From Ectocarpus siliculosus (Eukaryota > Sar > Phaeophyceae > Ectocarpales > Ectocarpaceae), in assembly GCA_000310025.1 (NCBI GenBank), contig FN648600.1, positions 48,636-68,289 of the forward strand: DNA of 19,654 nt, given 5' to 3'. Both the position numbers and the translations under genes were made by a program. Numbering within the stretch: the first letter of the stretch is position 1; each line of letters starts with the position of its first letter. The notes below the pieces were generated by a model. It was given only the letters and a program-made list of their open reading frames with translations, searched no databases and was not told the DNA's origin. Below are positions 1 through 9,422 of this stretch, piece by piece.

Positions 1-718
1 GCCGGGAGGCCCATTGGGAGGGGGGTGCAGGGTTGGGCCGGGCTTTGGGGCCCATGGTTGTGGTGTTCGTGCTTGGCCAGAAAGAGGGGGGCCAGGAGGT
101 GGAGGGGGCCTTGGGCCAGGAGCCCCCCCCCCGGGAAGGCAAGCGGGGGGGGCGGGTTTGGCCCGGGCCCGGGGGGGGGGAGTGGGGGGACCAAGTGGAA
201 CCCTGTACGGCTGTGAAGGGAAACAACTACGCACATGTGAACCTTGGGGTAGAGACAAAGCAAACGAGCACCACCGCCGCCCTCCTCGCTGGGAAGTTTT
301 GTTTTCTGGTGTTCCTTTCCTACGATAAATAACTCATGTGTTGCTTTGGGTAATAAACAGTTTGCCGTTGCTAAAAAACTGCGGAACACATGCTCCAATT
401 CGAAGTGCTGACACAACGCCCCCCCCCCCCAACCCGTAAAAAAATCATCATTGCGAAACCAACTTAGCCAACCGCGTGGCCCTGCCCGTGCGATGGTACA
501 CCTCGGCACGGCACCCTCCCGCCAGTCGCGCAGTCCGCGCAAGCCTCCCCTCGTCAAAAACACAACGAGAAGAACAATGTTGGAAGCGGTTCTTCTCTTG
601 AGACCTAAGGAAACGAAGCGAACCCTCTCTCATCCGAGTGTGGCGGGGCCGCTGAGTGAATTGAGGGAGGCACCCAACCAAATCGAAGAGCTCGACCAAA
701 AAGCGAAGCCCAAAGCAA

Positions 719-782
719 CGCAACCGATGCCCGGTTGACCCGCATCCCCTCGCAACCGATGCCCGGTTGACCCGCATCCCCT
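719..782 (+). repeat. 32-bp perfect tandem duplication
   Basis: Two identical copies, 719-750 and 751-782, of a unit beginning CGCAACCGATGCCCGG and ending CGCATCCCCT. No associated gene seen. Confidence 0.95.
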
Positions 783-1619
783 CGTGTGTCTACTTTAATA
801 ATACCCCTTCTCTCACCCGTCCCGCTTGGGAACCTGCACTGCACACATCCCGGACGTCGACCTTGGATGTGGGCACGTACTCCAGGACCAAAGCGGGGCC
901 GAAGGCCACCACGCTGGCGGCCGCTAGCACCTGGGCACCAGGCCGGTTTTCAATCACGGCACGCGACAGCAGTGAAGTAGTACGTATTTCAAGCCACAGT
1001 TTTTGTCTCAGAAAACATTCAGTTAATCACAGAAAAACACTATAGCCGTTCGATATACAACCACAGCAGTAGCAGAATCAGTGCAAGGTGAAATCTCGAA
1101 ATATCTTGGCTCGCGGCGTCTAAATTGTATTTCCTGTGGGCTCGGGCGTTGGTTACTACTGCTTTCAAGCGTTGGATGAGGTGCATAGGCCAAGATCTTG
1201 GGTGCGATCCGGTCTTGAGCTAGAGTTGAAGGAGGCAGGAAAGGCTGAAGTCGCCAGCGACGGTTAGTCACGGGAATGGCGACAATAGAAGAGGAAACGT
1301 CTACCTCGAATTTCGCTCATTTTATTGTGTGTTCGTACACCGGTCAATTGAATGCTGCACCACGGAGTAAATAGTCATAGGGAACCTGTACGTGAAGGGA
1401 TCGCTTGGCTTCAAATCACGGAACGATTGTGTTGAACTTTTCTCGCGAGAGGGAGTGGGCCACGCCTAAGGCGACAAGGCATCGAGAACAACAAGCAAGC
1501 CCCCGAGTATGCACCCAGCTCGGGAGCTATAACAACGACCCCGGTGGGGTTGGTCGCGAGCGTTTCAGCACAAAACCATAGACGCGAAACAAGGACGTCT
1601 TGAATGAACCCTTTTCCCG

Positions 1620-1720
1620 TTGAAAGTTAATGGCAAGAAGCACCGCTAGGACGAAGGGCGGAGCGGTGGGGTCTCGGATGTCAGAGAGCTGAAAGTTCGT
1701 TGCAAGACAGCACCGCTAGA
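1620..1720 (+). repeat. Diverged direct repeat
   Basis: TGAAAGTTAATGGCAAGAAG plus CACCGCTAGG recurs about 70 bp later as TGAAAGTTCGTTGCAAGACA plus GCACCGCTAGA. Looks like an old short duplication. Confidence 0.6.
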
Positions 1721-2790
1721 TGGAAGGTGGAGAAAAAACAAAACTCCAAGTGTCAATGCATGGCCCCAGCTGGCACGTCATTCATTTGTACAGAGAGGGT
1801 TCATTGACTTAGACTACCGTTCCAGCGCCCAGGAATATTTCGGTACATTACTATAATACTGCTATTACACCTTGTACTACATGCGGTATATCTTCTGCTG
1901 GAAGAGAGGACAAACGCACCTACTATAATATTGTATCCGTCGTGTGTCTACAGTCCTACTGTACTCCCTCGAAAAACATACACAAATAGCTTCTCTGTGG
2001 GGCAACAGGTGACAGCCCCAACAAGACAGACAGCAGATGCTTAAACTAGACTCTAAAGCAAGAGAGAAAAGAAACGAAGAAAGGAAGAACAACATGCCGC
2101 CACCCCAACCCCCCTGTAATGGCGTAAGTAATATTTTAGTCAATGGTTGCATTCGGGCAGCAGACGTATGCGCACGTGTCATGGACATCGAGCTGCTGTA
2201 GCGCCGCGCTCAAGTCCAGCCTAGGCGATCGAGCATGCTCCTTGCCAACGCGAACACCAGCAAGGAGTCTGTTCGAAGCGAGCGGTGTCATGGGCCCGTG
2301 TAACTAAAGACAGAGCGTAGGCGCGTCGCAGCAGGGTACAGGTACATGACGCCGTCTGCGTGGGGGTTGACGTGTTTCAAAATTTGGTCCATACCAGGTC
2401 CAGCACCTCACGGATTTATCACACTTGTCGCACTGAGGTTTCAGTCGCCGTGCTGTAAAGACTCCAGCCTAGGCTACATGATCGTAATTGGCTTTCGTCA
2501 GGGGTATGCATGCCTTTCCAAGGCCCGTCGGTGTGTCGCGGGGGTGTCCAGCAGCGAGAGGGAGGGCAAAACATGAGCAACGATGACGAGATCTACAGCA
2601 GACTACATACTGCTGCTGCTGTGTACGCGAGAGACGAATTTCAAAACTTTGCTCAACTCTCACCTTCGCCAGAAAGAAGATCGTGCCCTCAGAAAGCAGC
2701 TCTTCCGGTCCCATGCTAGATAAGTCCCATTGCACGGCTGCGGCACGCATCTTTCAGGCGTGATCAGGATCGGGCAACGCTAGTACGCAG

Positions 2791-4928
2791 TGTGATGTGG
2801 AGGAGAGTGCTGTGTGAGAGCTCTCCCCGGTCTCCCGACTCGCCCGCGTGGCGGTCGATGACATCATCACCTTTCATTCACGGAGCCCCAAACTCTCCGC
2901 GCCATCTTTTTTTCTTGTTCAGTGAGCCCGCTCGCTCTCTGTGTCTTGCGCTTGCCCCCCTCTCTTCATTCCCGCTGGAGCGTGCTCACCTCTCATTGAA
3001 GGGCACAGATATATCAAAGGTAAGAGAGAGAGGGGGGAGGGGGGGGGGGAGGGCACGTCGGTGGTTTGAACGGAGGCGGGTGTCTTGAACGCGGTGGGGT
3101 TTGTTTGGGAAAGTATGAGTTTTTTGAAGTCGAGAAACGGCGGAACCGTCAGCCAATCTGTTCGTAAAACTGGTCGTTTGATCCACACCCACGTGGCCGG
3201 TGTGCAAAGCGACTGCCATAGACAGAGGCACCTGGTAGAGGACGGAATCCGTTCTGCTGTGTTCCTTCGGAACTGCAGCAGGTCATGACACCTCAGATGA
3301 AAAACGGGGGGTTTCGCGCGTCAACTTCCCGATGTAGACGTATTTCTACATGTCGACGACTTCAACTCTCAATGTAGCAGTTGATCAAGCTCATCGCAAA
3401 CAAGCAGAAATCACGGCTTGTGCGTCGGCAATGTGCACCCAGGGCTTGCTAGTGCACTTCCCCTATCACTGGGTCATCTCACCCCACACTTTTTCCACGG
3501 AGTCACGTATGCCTCTTGTATACGGCGACGTTTTGAAAGAGAAAATGTTTGCACTACTGCTGCGAAGGGTTAATTGCGCCGCATATCGGAAAGATCACAG
3601 GCTCTCTCCGTGCACCCACCGTTGCGCACCCTCTCTGTTGACCACCTCGCCCACGTTGACCTAATGGTCTTGGCACCCACAGTGCCTGGAGATTGAGCAT
3701 GCATACGTCATCAATTTGATGTGTATATCAGCCTGCACTGCTTGTGTTCAAGAACGCGACCTGAAACGACGAACAACTGACTCTTTTTTTCTTCGGTTTG
3801 TCCGGCAACGTTTGCCCACGGCAAGAAACAAATCTGTCCTGTACGAAGAAAAGATGAGCATGATGCGCAAAACAGACGCAGGCTAGGAGTTGTATCGTAA
3901 AGGTTTTACCGTGGTGCAAAGCAGATGACAGCAGTGAGGGCTCATTCCCCGTCATGTGGACTCGTCACGTGCCGTTCAAAGATACACTTTTTCCGAGATT
4001 GCGGTCGCAAGCAAGCCTGAAACATGCTCGCCTCATGTCAACCCGTGGTAAACGTCCGCCCCGTCAGGTTTATCAGGCCCGCAGGTTTTTTTTTAGAAAT
4101 ATCGTTCCTGTTCTGAAACTTCCCGGAAAAGCGGGTGAATGGCACTCAGAACAGATGGAAGCGTGTGTCAGTTCTTCGAATTGTCGACTACAGTACACAG
4201 AGACAATCACCCGGTACAATTTGTGTCGGAGGGATAAATCGACCGGGCAGTTAGCTTTGGAGGCGGCGAGTTGCGCATATTTTCACCAAGAAAATGTTCA
4301 TGCAACCTAAAGTTGACGCAGTTTGTCCGCCTGCTGCGGGAGGAGTGCGCCTTGCAGTAGTACCACGCCAGTGTGACACACGCCGATCAGATCATCAGCA
4401 AATTGCGTTGTGCCTGTGTTTACAACTACCCGAGGGTGCACAGAGAAGGGCAGTCGGGAACGTTGCCCTCTGTCGACGGTCGACAGACGAAGCCGTCGTC
4501 CTCGGTAAGCAGCTGCGGTGCTCCTTCACGGCGCTGCCCGAAAGCCTCGGCCGGACGCGATGCAGCGGAACCGGCGCCACTTGCATCTGTCTTTCGTTAG
4601 AGCAGCTTGCACCAGTGTAAAACATTGTACCAGTGAATACACGCCCACGAGAGATTGCGTGCGACGACAATCAATCGCAGCAGTTGCTGCTGCGAAAGAC
4701 AAACGGACCCAAACGAAATTGCTTGTGTGTCCCGATTCCCCGCTTGCCCTGAACATTTCTACTATCTGCCCGCTCCTGTTGCTCGCCTTTTCAGTGACAA
4801 TCTCCCACAGAACAGCGTTCACGGAGATAGAAGAACTCACCCCAACCCGCCTGAACGCAGTTTCGGCGCATAAACTTACGGCGGACAGCGTTAGGAGAGC
4901 GGTGGCGGAGAGACGGCAACAGGCAATA
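2791..4928. other. Upstream region of the F-box/WD40 gene, no certain gene
   Basis: Contains a pyrimidine-rich stretch (2905-2975) ending in a strong donor-like AAAG|GTAAGA at 3019/3020, and an exon-like segment at 4322-4503 closed by GTAAGC but broken by an in-frame TAG. Neither can be tied to a protein. It presumably includes the promoter and 5' UTR of the downstream gene; no TATA box stands out. Confidence 0.5.
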
Positions 4929-7900
4929 ATGGGCACGATGCGGATGGACCGTGACCCTTTGCAAGACGTCTGCGGCAGCGACAACAGCAGCTCCGCGTAT
5001 GGCAACAAAAGCGGTGTCGACGAGAGCGAGAAGATGGCGGGTGGATGCCCGGCGGCGGCGGCGGCGGAAGCGGGGGAAGGGGATGGTGCCATCGGTGGCC
5101 AGGGGCGGATGCTGCTAGCTCTTCCTGATGCTATGCTGTCGGAGATCTTGGGTAAGTGTGTAGCGGTACATGTGTTTTTTTCATTTCAGGAAACATGTCG
5201 CGCTGCTTTGTCGGCGTTACAAGACAAGGAGAGGTTAAATATCCCTTCAACCCACAGCTTTATCCTTGCAACCCACAGCGCCGAAGCGACAAGTCAGCAA
5301 CTCGTGTTTTTGACTCCGGGACATGTCAAACGCGGCATGAACGTCTCCTGGTAAACGTTGTTTTGCTGTTTTTTCGACATCCCATCGTGGCGAACCCCTC
5401 GCGGCTTCTTCCTGTCGTTTCGGGGACCTTTTTGTTTCTGCCGGCGGGATGACTACTTCCTGCCGACGTCGCTTCGAAGGATGCTTGCCTGAACTTCAAC
5501 CCTCAACCTTACTTGTTCATGTATTAGCGAATGGGAGGTGCCTTTTCCCCCGTCTCCCTCCCTTCCCAGACCCCCCGTCTAATTCGACCCCTCCTGGTGC
5601 AAACCACCTCGGAAACAATCCGCAGACGCCATCTACCGCCTTCGCCAGTAAACCCGATGTTGTAGAGAACATCGCGGCGTCCTCCACAACCCTAGTTTCC
5701 AATCGTGTGTCGCCTCTTATCCACAGAGAACCTGAGGGAACCTGGGCGTCAAGCCAACGCGGCCACCTTCAATACCCATTTTTTGCTGTAATTCCCAACC
5801 TTTTGTCGCCGCACACACCCACAGGGGACCTGGCCGTCAAAACAACGCGGCCGCCTGCAAAACCCCTTTTATGCCCGACACTCAATATGTTTTTTTCGCC
5901 GCACACACACACAGGGAACCTGGGCGTCACAACAACGCGGCCACCTCCAAAACCCCCTTTTGCCTGACACCCAATATTTTTTTCGCCGCACACGCACACA
6001 CATACACACAGGGAACCTTGACGTCAAGGGCCTCGGCCGCGCGGGCTGTGCGTGCCGTGGTCTCCGCGACACCGCAGACGACGAGCGGCTCTGGGTCTCT
6101 CTCTGGGAGGGACCCCTCCCCGGTGGGTTTCTACGCGGCGAGAAGGCGGCACACGTTGCGCTTTGGCTCCTGGCGAAGGGCGAAGTCGAGCAGGTGCTGC
6201 TGTGTATGTTTTTTTTTGTGTTTTTTTTCTTGTTGGTGTGTTTGCGTGTGCCAACAGAGTTCAGTATGTTTTTCGTTTCCTTTGTCAGACGGCGAGCGGT
6301 GATTCGCTGCTTATGCCCGGTGGTCGGTCGGAAATGGAAAGGGGCTGATGTGTTATCCCCTTCCCCCCCCCCCTCCTATCCTTGCGCTCCGAACTCACGC
6401 CCCCAACAACGACGATCGTCACCACCGCCGTCCCACGGTAGACGAGGGTGGCGGTCAGCGAGCCCTCATCGCCGACGAGAACGGCCAGCCGGCGACGCGT
6501 GGGGGAGGCAACGGCCACCGGCGGTGGCCGTGATCAGGGTCATGGAGGTGCTCGCGGCGAAGAGGGGCCCGCTGGAGGAGGAGCGGTAGCAGTGGCTGCC
6601 GGATTCCCGGTGCACATCTCCTGCATGGCCATCAACGGAGCGGTTATTGCCACCGCGGCAGGTGGGAATATTTTTTTTCCGCGCTCTTCGCTGGCACACT
6701 CATTTTTTGGGGGTGCTATGTAGCGTACTACAGGCCGGGGTATTTTTCGGGGTTATTCTCGCTTCAGAGGGCATTTTCACCATCGGCCACGGTACACAGA
6801 TGACGATGGTTCGATCTTGTGCTTTAGCGTCACGCGTCGGGTGTAGAAAGGGGTAATCCTAGTAGGGAGCCTTCTATATGGGCGGTGGATGTGTGTGTGC
6901 CTCTTCTGACGTAAGCGCGCTTGGCAAGGCGGCAAGCACGGTGAGCAAGAGCGAACATTTTCTCGTGTAATAGGTGGGAAGAAGGAGGAATATACATGTC
7001 CTGGTCCTGTGTGGCCTTCCTCCTGTGTGTGGCCTTTACGTCGGCTGGTGCATCCAGAATTGTACTGAACGGTGTAAAGGATCGACGTCCAGAAGAAATG
7101 GGATGACTAAGTAAACAAAAAATATTTAGTTGTACCATGGCCACGGTTGGCGGGATATAAACCCGTCCCTTTTCCCGCCCGCCCGCCGCGCCACTTCCGA
7201 ACCCCGCTCGAATGCCACCTGCAATTGGAAACCCATCCAGGGCCCGAGATCACGGTGTGGGACATGGAGGGGGCGTCGGCCCCGCGGGCGCGTTTCAAGG
7301 TGAGGATATCCCTCCGAGCGTTCTGTCTGTCTGTTTGTCTCTCTCTCTTTCTCTCTCTCTCTGTGTGTCTCTCTCTCTCCTTATCTCTCTATCTCGCTTT
7401 CTCTTTCTTGGTGGTCTCGGCAGCGGGTTGTGGTTGCTGAAGGCCGTCAGCAGGCTGTGCCAAATACAGTACTCTATTTTCCGCACTCGATCGATCTGTC
7501 GGCCCCCGTGGCCGCACGAACAGGCTCTCCTTCTCTAGCGCTGTTTAGAGAGGAGTACGGCGGTGCTGCTGTTTTTTTTCTCCCGCGGAACGAGATACAC
7601 CAGAGCACTTGGACGCCGTTCGTACACGAACTCTTGCCTTGACCCTCTCTATTTAGTGCTGTCCGCTCCCCGACCGGCCACCATTGCCACAAATTTTCGA
7701 TGGACGTTCTCATTTGTTTTTTTCCTACGGACAAAAATGGGACGGCCTTGCGCGGCACAGGTGAGCGGGCACGGGAGCGTTACGTGCTTGCTCCTGCGAA
7801 GCGGCACCTTGCTCGCGGGAGACAACAGCGGATATCTCAGGTATGTACACACACAGGCGGCCGGCGGCCGCATGTTTGTTTTTCTTTCGGGGCGATCGGG

Positions 7901-9316
7901 GAGAAACGCTGCACGCTCATTTGACCCGGGTTCCATTGGAGGTAGATAGCTCTTCTCTGGGCGCGCGGTGTACTCATAGCCGTGCATGCCGTAGTCGTTA
8001 GACCATTGACCTCGCATCCCTGCAAAGCCGGGAAGGAGATCCTAGGGAGGCGCAATATCGAACGGCGGGCGTACTGTAGTTAGACACCACGTCTTCGGGA
8101 TCCTCTCGGCAAGTTGTGTCCAGGAAAAAAGCAAAAAGCGTAGATGCTTTCCTGGGCAAGCGCCGAGACTCCCGTTTATTCTGCTGTGTGGAGAACTCGA
8201 GAGCGGTGAAGTCAGCTGGCCTGATCCTGTATGTCATGCCGTAGGGGTCTACGGGTTGGAGGGGGGGGACTGACTATGTATGATGTCCGAAGCGGTATAT
8301 ACCCATCACTTCCACCCGCCTTTTTGTTACTTCGACGACGACACGTGTACCTTTGTCACCACGCGCGCGATGGGCGACGGCAGGTCTTACGACGTGAGCG
8401 TGCCCGGCGGAGGAAGGCCCCTGCACGAGATCCGCGCCCACGCCGACCGCGTCACCGCCATCGACTCCTTCACTCTCCCCGTCGGCAACACCGCCGCCGC
8501 CGACAGCCCTGTAGCAGAACAGCCTGGCGGCGGCAGCGGTGGCTGCTACAGGAGCCCCGCGGCGGAAGGCGAGGGTGGTGCCTGGGGCCGGGGCGGCGGT
8601 CAGCGGGGGCGGTGGGACCAGGGCCACGGCTGGGGCGAAGGGTGGCAAGAAGAGGAGAGCGAAAGCGGAGAGGGGGCGCAGCCGCTCCTTCCACAGCGCC
8701 ACCTCTACGGCAACAGCGGTGCTTCTTCTTATTCTCCCCCGCCGCACGCGTCTTGGGGGGCAGCGGGAGAAGGCGCGGGCAGCCGGCAGCAGCACGGGAT
8801 TGGTGGCGGAACCGGTGCCTTGGGCGAATCCCCGGCGAGCGCCGCCGACCTCGGCGTAGAGTTCAACCGCCTGCGGCGGGGATCTTCCCACGGGGGTGGG
8901 ACCGGCGAGCCGTTGTCGCGGCTTGGGAAGCGGCAGGGGTACGCAGGGCGGGGCCAGGCTTATGAGCCTGCTGGTGCCGCTGTCGGCGGTGGCACACGCA
9001 TGCAGGGGAGGGGGAGGGGGATTGATCGGGCGGGGTGGGCCTTCGACGACGGCAACAACCACGGCGCCCCCAATGCCTGGAGCGAGGAGAAGGGCGGAGA
9101 AGAGAACGACCCGTTCGTGGGCCAACGGCCGGACGATGGAAAGGGCGGAGCTGGCGGAGAGCAGAGGGAGGTGTTGTTGTTCACGGCGTCCGATGACGGT
9201 ACCGCCAAGGCCTGGGACGCGCGGAGCGGGAGGTTCGTGTGCCTGTACGCCGGGCACACCCGCGGCGTCACCTGCCTCCAGGCCACCCTCACCGAGGTGA
9301 GCCTCTTGGGGAGACC

Positions 9317-9359
<43 letters not shown>

Positions 9360-9375
9360 GGTACGTGTGTGTGTG

Positions 9376-9422
<47 letters not shown>

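Larger units (their letters stand above)
1..2790. other. Left flank without identifiable gene
   Basis: Starts with strongly G-rich DNA (1-190), then has the repeats listed separately. Open frames on both strands are at most about 110 codons, overlap each other, and show no domain, paired splice signals or consistent coding pattern. Confidence 0.55.

Noticed and set aside
1-332. Overlapping Gly/Pro-rich plus-strand open frames at the left edge
   Set aside because: Arise from G-tract DNA in all three frames with no domain or codon bias.
4526-5092. 188-codon minus-strand open frame opposite the start of the F-box gene
   Set aside because: Shadow of exon 1; Ala/Ser-rich, no domain, and the opposite strand carries the F-box with good splice phase.
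5769-5999. Minus-strand repeated peptide with CVCGEKN motifs
   Set aside because: Direct product of the 90-bp tandem array in intron 1; the Cys pairs come from the CACACA tract, not from a zinc-finger gene.
8270-8340. Possible frameshift between two WD40-like frames near a T5 run
   Set aside because: No frameshift is needed once the acceptor at 8383/8384 is used; it restores SGYLRSYDV in phase.
8274-9257. 327-codon minus-strand open frame and a 244-codon plus-strand frame over exon 6
   Set aside because: GC-rich DNA keeps several frames open; only the frame with [10 protein letters not shown] carries recognisable WD40 sequence and joins neighbouring exons in phase.
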